From positions 1,116,001-1,180,000 of the forward strand of contig CP115556.1 of the NCBI GenBank assembly GCA_030168595.1: a stretch of 64,000 bases of DNA, in the 5' to 3' direction. Below, one piece after another: positions 17,511 to 26,760 of this stretch. Origin of the DNA: Methanomassiliicoccales archaeon LGM-DZ1 (GTDB taxonomy: Archaea; Thermoplasmatota; Thermoplasmata; Methanomassiliicoccales; Methanomethylophilaceae). A program made the position numbers and the translations under genes. The notes under the pieces are model-generated. The model was given only the letters and a program-made list of their open reading frames with translations. It made no database searches and was not told the origin of the DNA. The first letter of the stretch is position 1, and each line of letters opens with the position of its first letter.

Positions 17511-18383
17511 TTACGAGTCCAGCTTCTTTCCGGTGCGGTGGAGGGCCCATGCCGCTGCGGCCATGAAGATGCCGATCAGCAGGCCGGCGAGCATCATGAC
17601 ATGGGCGATGTCGAAGCCCCACAGGTAGTGCGTATGGGTCCTCTCAGTCAGATTCGCATCCGTCGTTGTGCCGCCCTCTCCGACGGTCACTGTGGACTCG
17701 TAAGTCTCGAATCCGTCGGCCTTGACAACGATGCTGTATTCACCTACCGATATATTGTTGAACTCGGCGTATCCGCGGGAATTGCTCTCAACAGTATTGC
17801 TGTCGCTGTCGCCGACTTTGCTGATGGTGACTTTGGCTCCCTCGATGAAATCGCCGACGTAGATCACCCTGATGGTGAGGGTGCTGGTGGTGGAGGCCAT
17901 CAGCACCACCCTCAGATCGGAACCGCTCTGGGACATGTCATCGGTCAGCATGTAATAGGTGTTCCCATCGGTGGTCGTGGACGTGGGAAGCGTCAGTGTG
18001 TAGTATCCCTCGGAGTCCGTCGATGTCGAGACTGACTGGGGCAGGTTCCTCATAGTGTAGTCTTCTAGGGCGAACAGTATGCCGAACGTTGCAGTGGTGT
18101 CGAAGCCTTCCGTGATATTGACATCGAACCTGCCGTCGGATCCGGTTGCTGCGCTGAACCTGATTACGTTCCCATCGGACAGGGTCATCTTCACGGTCAC
18201 CGTCGCTCCCTCGATCGGCCCGTTCCCGGATGACAGGGGCTCGTAGATGTATCCGGAGATGTAGGTCTGCCCGGTCTCGGTTCCCTCGCCGTCGGCATCC
18301 GAGCCGTCTGCGAAGACCAGGGACGGCAGGAGCATGCATATGGCGGCGGCCGCAATCAATGCGGCGGATACATGTTTCATCAT
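17511..18383 (-). CDS. secreted, membrane-anchored protein with repeated carboxypeptidase-regulatory-like domains
   Basis: A 290-residue surface protein. It has an N-terminal signal peptide (HVSAALIAAAAICMLLPSL, likely cut near VFA-DG), a Thr/Ser-rich extracellular part and a C-terminal membrane anchor (HVMMLAGLLIGIFMAAAAWAL) with a basic tail. At least two beta-sandwich-like units are visible, with ISGYIYEP...GATVTVKMTLSDG and later FIEGAKVTISKV, GYAEFNNISVGEYSIVV. This is the pattern of CarboxypepD_reg or Cna-B-like folds. No enzymatic motif is seen. A cell-envelope or adhesion role is an inference. Confidence 0.8.
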   Translation of the reverse strand: MMKHVSAALIAAAAICMLLPSLVFADGSDADGEGTETGQTYISGYIYEPLSSGNGPIEGATVTVKMTLSDGNVIRFSAATGSDGRFDVNITEGFDTTATFGILFALEDYTMRNLPQSVSTSTDSEGYYTLTLPTSTTTDGNTYYMLTDDMSQSGSDLRVVLMASTTSTLTIRVIYVGDFIEGAKVTISKVGDSDSNTVESNSRGYAEFNNISVGEYSIVVKADGFETYESTVTVGEGGTTTDANLTERTHTHYLWGFDIAHVMMLAGLLIGIFMAAAAWALHRTGKKLDS

Positions 18384-18397
18384 CTTTCGATATCAGC

Positions 18398-18407
18398 GAT
18401 TCGCTTT
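18398..18407. promoter_or_regulatory. shared TATA box between divergent surface-protein and HAD genes
   Basis: CTTTATAATC reads as TATA-like on both strands. It lies about 20 bp from the reverse ATG at 18383 and about 30 bp from the forward ATG at 18433. The whole gap is only 49 bp, so both messages should be leaderless or nearly so. Confidence 0.5.
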
Positions 18408-18432
18408 ATAATCTGCGCGTATAGGGCGTTCA

Positions 18433-19083
18433 ATGGCAAAGACTCTCGCCGTGTTCGACATGGACGGCACTCTGACGGACTCCAGGGAGTCCATTTGGCG
18501 TTCCTACAGGCATGCGGCCCGCAGGCTAGGTGTCCCGGAACCCTCGGATGCGGTGCTGAATGACCATCTCTGCGGAGGCCTTCCGGGCAACTGTAGGGCG
18601 ATCTTCGGCCCTGAGCTGGCGGACGAAGCGGTAAAGCTCTACCGCGAGGACTACCTTGGGCGTGCCGCCGATGACGGCGTGTCCCTCTATCCGGGCGTGA
18701 AGGAGGCCCTGGAGAGGCTGAGGGCATCAGGGATAGCCCTGGCGGTGGCGACGATGAAGGTCCGGCCGGCGGCGGAGGCAGCGGTCGAGGCCTTCGGGCT
18801 CGGCGGTCTCTTCGGGGCAGTGGCGGGCGCCGACCCCGAGGGGAAGCGCACCAAGGGCAGGATGATCCTCGACTGCGCCGAAGCATTGGGCGCGGACCGC
18901 ATCATCATGATCGGCGACTGCATCCAGGACCTGGAGGCCGCCAAAGAGGCAAGATGCTGGTTCATCGCTGCCTCCTACGGCTACGGGCTCCCCTTATCGA
19001 AGTGCCTGGGTCTCGGCGTCGCATCCGCGGCCACTCCGGCCGAGGCCGCCGATATCGCCATCCGCATATCCAGGCGCCCCTGA
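18433..19083 (+). CDS. HAD-superfamily hydrolase, phosphoglycolate phosphatase-like
   Basis: A 216-residue HAD phosphatase. Motif I is FDMDGTLTDS, a helical cap follows, motif II is in AVATMKVRP, the lysine is in EGKRTKGRM and motif IV is MIGDCIQDLEAA. The cap size suits phosphoglycolate phosphatase or pyrophosphatase-like members. The substrate cannot be told from sequence, and neighbours give no pathway clue. Confidence 0.85.
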   Translation: MAKTLAVFDMDGTLTDSRESIWRSYRHAARRLGVPEPSDAVLNDHLCGGLPGNCRAIFGPELADEAVKLYREDYLGRAADDGVSLYPGVKEALERLRASGIALAVATMKVRPAAEAAVEAFGLGGLFGAVAGADPEGKRTKGRMILDCAEALGADRIIMIGDCIQDLEAAKEARCWFIAASYGYGLPLSKCLGLGVASAATPAEAADIAIRISRRP

Positions 19084-19107
19084 TGCATTCCGGCGGCCCG
19101 ATGAAGG

Positions 19108-19115
19108 GTTTATAA
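19108..19115 (+). promoter_or_regulatory. TATA box of the Asp-rich small membrane protein gene
   Basis: GGTTTATAAC lies about 75 bp before the ATG at 19186, so a leader of about 45 nt is expected. This is longer than for most genes here. Confidence 0.5.
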
Positions 19116-19185
19116 CAGGCCAGGGGATTCACAGTACTATTCGAACGGGGAGGGGCTGTACACCCGCCCCGGGAATGTGGCTCAT

Positions 19186-19467
19186 ATGGCAGAAACCAAG
19201 ATGATGACTTCCAGGAAATACGCCGTCCTCGCTGTCCTTGCGGCGGCCGTCGCGGTAATGGCCTGCGTAAGTGTGTTCGATTCCGGCGAATCCGATGCCG
19301 AGACTGCGGCCGATGCGGATGCCTACCCTGCAGATTCCGTATACGCCTCCGACTGCGATGACGACGATGACGACACCGACTGCATCGAGATCGCGATCGA
19401 GGCCGTCCTCGGCATCGCTGTGCTCGTAATACTCGTCTATTTCGCGATGCAGGTACGCAAGCACTGA
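19186..19467 (+). CDS. small membrane protein with a cysteine-flanked poly-aspartate loop
   Basis: A 93-residue protein I do not recognise. An N-terminal hydrophobic segment (YAVLAVLAAAVAVMACVSV) resembles a signal peptide or anchor. An acidic outer segment contains DCDDDDDDTDC, a run of aspartates bracketed by two cysteines. A second membrane segment (AVLGIAVLVILVYFAM) and a basic end follow. The acidic loop could bind divalent cations; that is inference. The ATG at 19186 is preferred to an in-frame GTG at 19177. A UUCG-capped hairpin follows the stop. Confidence 0.65.
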   Translation: MAETKMMTSRKYAVLAVLAAAVAVMACVSVFDSGESDAETAADADAYPADSVYASDCDDDDDDTDCIEIAIEAVLGIAVLVILVYFAMQVRKH

Positions 19468-19471
19468 AACC

Positions 19472-19485
19472 GGGCCTTCGGGCCC
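19472..19485 (+). terminator. hairpin with TTCG loop after the small membrane protein gene
   Basis: GGGCC-TTCG-GGCCC begins 5 bp after the stop codon. UUCG is an unusually stable tetraloop. Only a weak T-containing tail follows, so it may protect the 3' end rather than terminate. Confidence 0.45.
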
Positions 19486-19584
19486 TTGAAACCCTTTACC
19501 GCATGCTGGCGGCCGGGCATCCCCCTGCGGGAACCCGTCCCGGCAGCGCATGATGATGCCGCGGCCTTACTGGCTGTTACCTAT

Positions 19585-19597
19585 TGTTTTTATACGG
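19585..19597 (+). promoter_or_regulatory. TATA box of the giant Lhr-like helicase gene
   Basis: TTGTTTTTATACG lies about 40-50 bp before the GTG at 19636, giving a short leader. Confidence 0.55.
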
Positions 19598-19635
19598 CGA
19601 TTTGATAGGCTTCCCGTCCACTTTCCTTTCAAGAG

Positions 19636-22600
19636 GTGCCAGATACGGAGAAGATAGACAGGAGATACACGATGGACGAGGTCCTCGGCCTCATGGAGCC
19701 GCTCACGGCGGCCTGGTTCAGGAAGAGCTTCAGGTCCCTGACGGAACCGCAGAGCATGGCCATCCCCGTGATCCATGAACGCAAGAGCGTCCTCGTCTCC
19801 TCTCCCACCGGCTCCGGAAAGACCCTCACCGCCTTCACGAGCATCCTCAACCAGCTGATCAAATACTACAATGAGGGGAAGCTCGAGGAGAGGATCTACT
19901 GCATCTACATCTCGCCGCTCAAGGCCCTCGCCAACGATGTCAACAGGAACCTCAACGAGCCTCTGAGGCAGATGCGCGAGCTCGCGGCCGAGATCGGCAT
20001 GCCGGTCCCCGAGATCTCCGTGGCCGTACGTTCGGGCGACACCCCGCAGAGCGAGAGGCAGAGGATGGTCCGCCATCCGCCGCACATCCTCATCACCACG
20101 CCGGAGTCCATGGCCCTCATCCTCGCCTCCCCCAAGTTCAAGGAGGCGCTGAAGAAGACCGAATGGGTCATCCTCGACGAGATCCACGACATCTGCGATT
20201 CGAAGAGGGGCGCGTTCCTGTCGCTGACCCTAGAGATGCTGAAGAACTACTGCGAGACCGACTTCACCCGCATCGGGCTCTCCGCCACCATGGCGCCCAT
20301 CGAGGAGATAGCGAAGTACCTCGTCGGGTTCGACGGGCCCGGAGAGGCCCGGCCGGTCGCCCTCATCCAGTCCAGTTCGAAGAAGGTCCTGGACCTGAAG
20401 GTCATCTGCCCCACCGACGACATGACCGCCCTGCCCACCGAGGTCGTCAGCTCCATGATGTACGACAAGCTCAAGGAGCTCATCGACGAGCACGACACCA
20501 CCCTGGTGTTCACCAACACCCGTTCTGGGGCCGAGGCCGTCGTCTACAAGCTCAAGGAGCGCGGCCTGGAGAGCGTGGAGGTCCACCACAGCTCCCTCGG
20601 CAAGGACATCCGCCTGGACGTCGAGGAGAGGCTGAAGAAGGGGCTGATCAAGTGCGTGGTCTCCTCCACGTCTCTGGAGCTGGGCATCGACATCGGTTCG
20701 GTGGACCTGGTGTGCCAGATCGGCTCTCCCAAGAGCGTCGCCAAGGGCCTGCAGAGGATCGGCAGGTCGGGGCACAGCTTCGGGAAGGTCGCTATGGGCA
20801 GGCTCATCGTGTTCGACCCGGACGACCTGTCCGAGTGCGCCGTCATGTGCCGCGCCGCCCACCGCAGCGACATCGACAGGGTCGGGATCCCGGAGAACTG
20901 CCTCGACGTGCTGTCCCAGGCGGTCGTGGGTATGTCCATCGACCGCAGGTGGGGTGTCGACGAGGCCTACCGCGTGGTGCAGTCGTCCTATTGCTTCCAC
21001 AACCTGCCGTACGACAAGTTCATCGGCGTTCTGAGGTACCTCGGGAGCAAAGAGGAGCACGAGAACGTATACTCGAAGATCTGGTACGACGAGGACGAGG
21101 GCGTATTCGGGAAGAAGAAGGGCGCGAGGATGATCTACTTCATGAACCTCGGCACCATCCCGGAGGAATCCAATTACCGCGTCATAACGTCCTACGGATC
21201 CGTCGCCGGGGAGCTCTCGGAGAAGTTCGTCGAGAGGCTCTCCCCCGGGGACGTCTTCGTGCTCGGCGGGAGGTCCCTGGAGTTCGTGCGCTCCAAAGGC
21301 ATGACCGCCTATGTCAAGGAGGCCAACGGCAGGAAGCCCACGGTGCCGTCGTGGGCGGGCGAGATGCTGCCCAGGTCCTTCGACCTCTCGATGGACGTGG
21401 CGAGGTTCAGGAAGGAGATGTCCCAGCTGATCGACGAGAACCCTCCGGACATCCTTCCGAGGCTGTCCGAGGAGTTCGACATCGACGAAGGCTCGGCCCG
21501 CTCGCTCGTGTCGTACTTCCGGGAGCAGAAGGCGGTCGCGGGGTTCATCCCCGACATAGACTGCCTTGCGATAGAGGAGTACATCGACCCCTCGGGGAAC
21601 CAGAGGCTGATCTTCCACTATCCCTTCGGCAGGAGGGTCAACGACGCCCTCTCCCGCGGCTATGCGTACCGCATCACCGCCGCCACCGGGTCGAACGTGT
21701 CCGTCACCATCACCGACGATGACTTCATGATCGGGACGACCCACAGGATAGACGTGGCGCAGGTCCCGCGCATGCTGGGGACGAGGGACCTCGAGCCGGT
21801 GCTGAGGAAGGCCATCAAGGACTCGGAGATCTTCAAGCTGAGGTTCAGGCACACGGCCGCCCGCAGCTTCATGATCCTCAGGAACTACATGGGCAGGCCG
21901 ATATCGGTCAACAGGCAGCAGGTCCGCTCCACCTACCTCCTGGACATGCTCCGCGACATGGACAACGAGCCGGTCATCGAGGAGACCTACAGGGAGATCC
22001 TGGAGGACGACATGGACATCAAGAACGCCAGGGTAGTCCTGGAGATGATCGAGAGCGGGAAGATGGGTGTCAGGGCCGTCCCGTTCACCGGCACCCCCTC
22101 GCCGTTCGCCCACAGCGTCATACTCGCAGGATTCTCGGACATCGTGCTGATGGAGGACAGGAGCGCCCTCCTCAAGGAGCTCCACCGGAAGGTCCTGGAG
22201 CGCGCCCTCGGGGACAGCGTCCGCGAGTTCGAGTTCGATGCCGACGCAGTGACCCAGTACTTCCGCGCCAAGGTCGGGCGCGTGTCCTCCGAGGACGACA
22301 TACCCAAGCTGCTCATGAAGACCGGCCCGCTGCAGGTGCTCAGGGACAGGGGGAGGAGCATCTACCCCTACTGCGACCCCGACAAGAAGGACGTCGACGC
22401 CTGGGTCAGGGACCTGATCCGCAAGGGCGCCCTCCGCACCGTGTTCCTGGACGAGGCCTACGCCGTCCCGGCGGAGATCGCCGAGGAGTACGCGGCCGCC
22501 ACCGTGAGGCAGAGGGCCCTCTCCGATGCGGACAACCAGGTGCTGGAGCACATCGGCGCCCGTACCCTGCTGAGCGAGGTCAAGGACGCCCTGCCGGACC

Positions 22601-25014
22601 TGACCGACGACATAATCTTCCGTTCGGTCAGGAAGCTCGAGTCCATGTACCTGGTCGAGCGCACCGACGTCGCGGAGAACAACCGCTGGTACTTCGGCCG
22701 GAGGGAGCCCCCGAAGAACCCCCGCGCCGAGGCGGTCGACAGCGTGCTGCTGAGGCATCTCGGCGCCTACGGGCCGACCACCGTCCAGGAGGCGGCCTTC
22801 GCCCTCAGCATCCCGGACGGGGAGGTGCAGCTGTCCCTCGACGGCCTCGCGGCCGCCGGAGAGGTGGCCAAGGGCAGGTTCCTGGTCTCGGAGAACGACC
22901 AGTACATGCTGTCGTCCGACAGGCTCCGCCTGAGGTCCGGCAAGGACAATGTGTACGATTACGAGACGGTGGAGAACTACCGCCTCACCAAGGGCGAGAG
23001 CTTCGATTCCATCGAGGACTTCTTCAGGTTCTATGTCACGGCCGGGTCCGAGCTCGACGTCTTCTCCAGGGTCAAAGGGTTCAGCCTCGACCGCTGGCAG
23101 GAGATGCGCGCGTCCGGGAAGATCCTCCTGGGGAGGTTCGCGAGGGGGCGCGTCAGGTTCATGCTCGCGGAGGACGCGGCGAGGTACGCCTACTTCGCCC
23201 AGGACTCCACCCAGCCGTCCGACGCCGAGGTCCTGGCGGCCATCGCCGGGGCCGGCCCCGCCGGGACGACCATGAGGGAGATCGCCGCCTCGACCGGCAG
23301 GGAGAAGGAGCAGGTCAAGGAGTCCATCCTGCGCCTCGACCGCTCCATGAAGATAATCCACGCGTTCAGCGACCGCGAGGACTGGGGGACGGAGAACCAT
23401 TACGCCGTCTATTCCCCGGAGATACCGGCGGAGAGCCCGGAGGACCGCATCGTGGAGCAGGCCATCAGGGCGTTCGGCCCGGTGCCGGTGACCTCTGTTA
23501 GGTACATAGTCAGCGTCCCGGACGGCGACATCGATGCCGCCGCCGAGCGCGTGGGCGCGGTCAGGATCCTCGTCGGCCCCGGGCAGGCCGCGATGTACAT
23601 CATGAAGGACGAGCTGCCGAAGCTCAACAGCCCCGGCGCGGCCCCCGAGGAGACCAGGGTCCTCTCCCTGTTCGACCCGGACCTGGGGTCCAAGTGGGCG
23701 GAGATCTCCGCGCGCTACGGTGACCGCTGGATCTATCCGGTGATGAAGGGGAGCAGGGTCATCGGCGCCATGGAGATCTGGGAGATGTCCGGCGCCATAG
23801 AGGTCCGCTCTGTCGATGTGGACTCGCCCGACCTGCTGGCGGACGCCCTCGGCGCCATGGACCGCCTGATGGGCTATTTCAAGATGAAGGGTACGGACAT
23901 CGTCCGCGTCAGGGAGGTCCTGGGCAGCGATGCCGCCGAGCTCCCGCCCGAGATCGCGGAGATAATGAGGTCCTGCGGCTATGTGTTCGTCAACGGATTC
24001 TGGGCGAAGGGCAGGTTCTCCGAGAGGGTCATGACCCGCTCCGAGGCCCTGAGCCTCGTCTTCCGCCGCCAGAGGCTCGCCAAGGACAGCCGCTACCCCA
24101 CCCTCCAGGACCTCCTGGACGCGAGGGGGTACATCCGCAGCGACCAGGAGCTGGTCCCGCGCGTTACCGCCCGTTCGTCGCTGAAGAAGTACGCCGACCG
24201 CGGCGCCGTCGTGAAGGGGAACCTCATGCCTCCGTTCATCGGATATGCCAGGCCCGAGCTCATGAAGGTCTTCCGCGCCGCCAAGCAGGCCGAGCGCACC
24301 GAGGAGATGAAGCACGTCGAGAAGATCGTGAAGGAGAGGGGGCCGATAGACAAGAAGGAGCTCAGGTACCGCTCCAGGCTCTCGTACGACAGCACGACTG
24401 AGGCCGTATCGGACCTCATGAAGGCGTCCATGGTGTGCCAGGACTCGGACGGATACTACAGGTGGGTCCCGGACACGGAGGACCCGGAGGCCGCCGCCGA
24501 GGAGATCGCGATGCTCCACCTCCGGGATTTCAGCATCTTCTCCGCCGACATGATGGCGAGGTTCCTCGGCCTGAAGATGTGGAGGACCAGGAAGGTCCTG
24601 GGGGCCCTGGAGGCCCGCGGGGAGGTGGTCAAGGGGTTCTTCATCGAGGGCGACCCGACGCTCTACTGGATGCCCGCCGAGGATGCGGACGCGCCGGCAG
24701 AGCCGTTCGACGGGACGTTCATCCTCAATACCCAGGACAACCTGAGCTTCTACCTCAGGGAGGACATCCGCAAGGCCTGCGGGTCCTCGGTGAGCACGGT
24801 GTGGAAGGGCACCGAGATCATCGGGCACTTCAAGGGCAAGATCACCCCGGACGGGGCCAAGGTGGACGATTTCGAGGGCACGGACGAGGCGAAGGCCCTG
24901 ATCGAGAAGACGCTCCGCTCCTACGGGGTCTCTGTCGAGAAGAAGGACGACAGCGGGTACGACACTGACTGGGACTCCAGCGAGTTCTACAACCGCGTCA
25001 ACCCGGGGATATGA
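19636..25014 (+). CDS. very large Lhr-like ATP-dependent helicase (1,792 residues)
   Basis: An SF2 helicase of the Lhr group, involved in DNA repair in other organisms. Visible motifs are Q-motif EPQSMAIP, Walker A SSPTGSGKT (about 55-63), the ISPLKALAND segment, motif II LDEIHD, SATMAP, SSTSLELGIDIGSVDLV and QRIGRSGH. These are followed by about 1,400 residues with repeated winged-helix-like segments, for example around YGPTTVQEAAFALSI and KKELRYRSRLSYDS. Ordinary archaeal Lhr proteins are about 850-950 residues and bacterial Lhr about 1,500, so this is longer than either. The GTG at 19636 is used; the ATG at 19672 is an alternative. A second, standard-size Lhr is at 40856-43606. Confidence 0.92.
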   Translation: MPDTEKIDRRYTMDEVLGLMEPLTAAWFRKSFRSLTEPQSMAIPVIHERKSVLVSSPTGSGKTLTAFTSILNQLIKYYNEGKLEERIYCIYISPLKALANDVNRNLNEPLRQMRELAAEIGMPVPEISVAVRSGDTPQSERQRMVRHPPHILITTPESMALILASPKFKEALKKTEWVILDEIHDICDSKRGAFLSLTLEMLKNYCETDFTRIGLSATMAPIEEIAKYLVGFDGPGEARPVALIQSSSKKVLDLKVICPTDDMTALPTEVVSSMMYDKLKELIDEHDTTLVFTNTRSGAEAVVYKLKERGLESVEVHHSSLGKDIRLDVEERLKKGLIKCVVSSTSLELGIDIGSVDLVCQIGSPKSVAKGLQRIGRSGHSFGKVAMGRLIVFDPDDLSECAVMCRAAHRSDIDRVGIPENCLDVLSQAVVGMSIDRRWGVDEAYRVVQSSYCFHNLPYDKFIGVLRYLGSKEEHENVYSKIWYDEDEGVFGKKKGARMIYFMNLGTIPEESNYRVITSYGSVAGELSEKFVERLSPGDVFVLGGRSLEFVRSKGMTAYVKEANGRKPTVPSWAGEMLPRSFDLSMDVARFRKEMSQLIDENPPDILPRLSEEFDIDEGSARSLVSYFREQKAVAGFIPDIDCLAIEEYIDPSGNQRLIFHYPFGRRVNDALSRGYAYRITAATGSNVSVTITDDDFMIGTTHRIDVAQVPRMLGTRDLEPVLRKAIKDSEIFKLRFRHTAARSFMILRNYMGRPISVNRQQVRSTYLLDMLRDMDNEPVIEETYREILEDDMDIKNARVVLEMIESGKMGVRAVPFTGTPSPFAHSVILAGFSDIVLMEDRSALLKELHRKVLERALGDSVREFEFDADAVTQYFRAKVGRVSSEDDIPKLLMKTGPLQVLRDRGRSIYPYCDPDKKDVDAWVRDLIRKGALRTVFLDEAYAVPAEIAEEYAAATVRQRALSDADNQVLEHIGARTLLSEVKDALPDLTDDIIFRSVRKLESMYLVERTDVAENNRWYFGRREPPKNPRAEAVDSVLLRHLGAYGPTTVQEAAFALSIPDGEVQLSLDGLAAAGEVAKGRFLVSENDQYMLSSDRLRLRSGKDNVYDYETVENYRLTKGESFDSIEDFFRFYVTAGSELDVFSRVKGFSLDRWQEMRASGKILLGRFARGRVRFMLAEDAARYAYFAQDSTQPSDAEVLAAIAGAGPAGTTMREIAASTGREKEQVKESILRLDRSMKIIHAFSDREDWGTENHYAVYSPEIPAESPEDRIVEQAIRAFGPVPVTSVRYIVSVPDGDIDAAAERVGAVRILVGPGQAAMYIMKDELPKLNSPGAAPEETRVLSLFDPDLGSKWAEISARYGDRWIYPVMKGSRVIGAMEIWEMSGAIEVRSVDVDSPDLLADALGAMDRLMGYFKMKGTDIVRVREVLGSDAAELPPEIAEIMRSCGYVFVNGFWAKGRFSERVMTRSEALSLVFRRQRLAKDSRYPTLQDLLDARGYIRSDQELVPRVTARSSLKKYADRGAVVKGNLMPPFIGYARPELMKVFRAAKQAERTEEMKHVEKIVKERGPIDKKELRYRSRLSYDSTTEAVSDLMKASMVCQDSDGYYRWVPDTEDPEAAAEEIAMLHLRDFSIFSADMMARFLGLKMWRTRKVLGALEARGEVVKGFFIEGDPTLYWMPAEDADAPAEPFDGTFILNTQDNLSFYLREDIRKACGSSVSTVWKGTEIIGHFKGKITPDGAKVDDFEGTDEAKALIEKTLRSYGVSVEKKDDSGYDTDWDSSEFYNRVNPGI

Positions 25015-25056
25015 GGATTCAACAATCGTAAATATTAACACGTCTTCGGTGAAGGC

Positions 25057-25461
25057 ATGAAAACCCCCTGCGAGATCGTCGTCTGGTACGTGCTCCCCAC
25101 CATCAGGAGGGAGATCGCCAAGGAGATGGTCGGGACCTACCATATGCGCCAGTCTGATGTCGGGCGCGTGTTCGGGGTGACCGATGCCGCCATATCCCAG
25201 TATCTGAAGAACAAGCGCGGCGGCAGCATCCTCATCGAGCAGAGCGAGTATTATCCAAGCTTCATCGATGAGGTCAAGAAGAGCGCCAAGCTCATCGTCG
25301 AGGAGAAGTCCGATATGTCCGTCGAGATGTGCAGGATCTGCAATTACATCAAGAGCATCGGCCTCCTCGCCAAGATCTACACCGACATAACCGGTGCCGA
25401 AGCTCCCTCCTGCGCATGGGGGAAGACGCCCGATCCGAACTGCATCACCAGCATAGAGTGA
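25057..25461 (+). CDS. small HTH transcriptional regulator (COG2522-like)
   Basis: A 134-residue DNA-binding protein. A Xre/phage-repressor-type helix-turn-helix is clear in MRQSDVGRVFGVTDAAISQYL. The C-terminal half has spaced cysteines (MCRICNYI, then PSCAWG and PNCI) that could bind a metal or an iron-sulfur cluster, a layout seen in archaeal regulators of this group. The target genes are unknown. A TATA-like AAATATTAAC at about 25029-25039 precedes it and suggests transcription independent of the helicase. Confidence 0.8.
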   Translation: MKTPCEIVVWYVLPTIRREIAKEMVGTYHMRQSDVGRVFGVTDAAISQYLKNKRGGSILIEQSEYYPSFIDEVKKSAKLIVEEKSDMSVEMCRICNYIKSIGLLAKIYTDITGAEAPSCAWGKTPDPNCITSIE

Positions 25462-25493
25462 GCCGGCGGCGCGGGCCGGAGGGCCGCCCCGGC

Positions 25494-26297
25494 TCAGATG
25501 AACTCAGAATGATAGAGGAACTCCTGGGCGTATCCGGCGTAAGGGCCGAACATCTTCCTGCCGCGCGCGGCGACGGCCTTGTAGCTTCCGGACACCCCGT
25601 AGCGGGCCTCCATGACCTTCTGGATCCTCACGTCCACCGGGAACGCTTCCAGGCGGCCGTAGCCGAACAGGGCGACGCAGTCGGCCACCTTCGGGCCGAC
25701 GCCTTTGATGCCCATGAGCGACTGGGTCAGTTCTTCGTAAGGGAGCTCTTCCAGGGCCTTCACGTCCACATCCCCGTCCTCGGCGCGCTGTGCCAGCAGC
25801 AGGAAGCGTTCCTCGCGGAACCCCAGCCTGCATTCTCCTATCCTCTCCTTCCCGTCGAGGATCTGCTTCGGGGTCGGGAACGCCCTGCGGGCCCCGAGAT
25901 CGGTGCCGAAGAGGTCGCAGACGGACTCAACCATCTTGGCGATCCTCTTGACGTTGACATTGGTGGCGAGGACGTACGTCGCGAGGCACTCCCATTCCGG
26001 CTGCCTGAGGATGCGGAGGCCGGGGCATCTCTCCGAGAGGCCGGCCACATACGGGTCCCTGGCCGAGATGTCGGCGATTATGGCCGGGAGGTCGTCCCCG
26101 GTGCGGAAATACTCCTCGACAGCGGAGCGGGGCGCGTCCCCCTCGCACTCGAAACCGTCCTCCGTCTGCCTGAGCGTGACGCAGGACCTTCCGATGACCC
26201 CCTGCCACGATCCGTCCGCCTGTTTCCTCCAGCGGTGGGCCTGGCCGCACCCGAGGGTCGGGTCCAGGGAGATATCAGTTTCAATCCTCATGCTCAT
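25494..26297 (-). CDS. 8-oxoguanine DNA glycosylase/AP lyase (OGG1-like)
   Basis: A 267-residue HhH-GPD glycosylase that removes oxidised guanine. It has the N-terminal OGG1-type DPTLGCGQAHRW segment, the helix-hairpin-helix with the catalytic lysine in GIKGVGPKVADC (K203) and the activating aspartate in AFPVDVRI (D222). These match OGG1 rather than MutY or Nth, since no iron-sulfur cysteine cluster is present. It ends a two-gene reverse unit and sits close to an endonuclease IV gene, forming a base-excision-repair locus. Confidence 0.9.
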   Translation of the reverse strand: MSMRIETDISLDPTLGCGQAHRWRKQADGSWQGVIGRSCVTLRQTEDGFECEGDAPRSAVEEYFRTGDDLPAIIADISARDPYVAGLSERCPGLRILRQPEWECLATYVLATNVNVKRIAKMVESVCDLFGTDLGARRAFPTPKQILDGKERIGECRLGFREERFLLLAQRAEDGDVDVKALEELPYEELTQSLMGIKGVGPKVADCVALFGYGRLEAFPVDVRIQKVMEARYGVSGSYKAVAARGRKMFGPYAGYAQEFLYHSEFI

Positions 26298-26320
26298 ACG
26301 GCACGGATGCCCTGCCCTTC

Positions 26321-26692
26321 TTAAGAATCCGCGCCTTCATCACCGCTGTACATGCGGTAGGCGTGCTTCAGGCGGGCATCGTCCTTCCATTCGGACGCTT
26401 TGGCCGCTGCCTCCTCCTCTGCGCGGGAGAGCTTCCCTTTGAGCCCGTACTCGTCGAACGCCTGCACGGACACCGTCTCCATCGCTTTCGAGAAACCGGG
26501 GCAGAGCCTCTCCATGATCTCCGGGGCGTCCGAGACGTCGGGCCTGTCGGTGTAGACCGTCACGTACCTGACATGCTCGGGATCGTCCGGCCACTTCCTC
26601 GGCCTGAAGAAGATCCTGAGGTAGCGGCGCGAGTCGCGCCCGTAGTAGGTGTCGGCCGTGAACCTCATGTGCATGATATTGGACATCGGCAT
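26321..26692 (-). CDS. hypothetical protein upstream of the OGG1 gene
   Basis: A 123-residue charged protein I do not recognise, with a basic beta-like N-terminal part (MRFTADTYYGRDSRRYLRIFFRPRKW) and an acidic helical C-terminal part. It ends about 23 bp before the OGG1 start on the same strand and is probably in its operon, and it diverges from endonuclease IV. A role in repair is inferred only from this position. The stop codon is TAA, uncommon here. Confidence 0.65.
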   Translation of the reverse strand: MPMSNIMHMRFTADTYYGRDSRRYLRIFFRPRKWPDDPEHVRYVTVYTDRPDVSDAPEIMERLCPGFSKAMETVSVQAFDEYGLKGKLSRAEEEAAAKASEWKDDARLKHAYRMYSGDEGADS

Positions 26693-26734
26693 CGGGATGG
26701 GGATGCGCGCTTATGCCTGTGTCGGAGAAGATTA

Positions 26735-26743
26735 AGTTATACC
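26735..26743. promoter_or_regulatory. TATA-like element between divergent repair genes
   Basis: AGTTATACC is about 22 bp from the forward ATG at 26761, and its complement GGTATAACT is about 45 bp from the reverse start at 26692. It can plausibly drive the endonuclease IV gene as a leaderless message and perhaps the OGG1 unit. Confidence 0.45.
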
Positions 26744-26760
26744 TGGAGGATACGGAGCGC

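Noticed and set aside
20230-25143. A 1,637-residue open frame on the reverse strand opposite the giant helicase
   Set aside because: It is the complement of a GC-rich coding frame, with repetitive Gly/Asp/Val/Leu composition and no recognisable domain. The forward frame has all helicase motifs.
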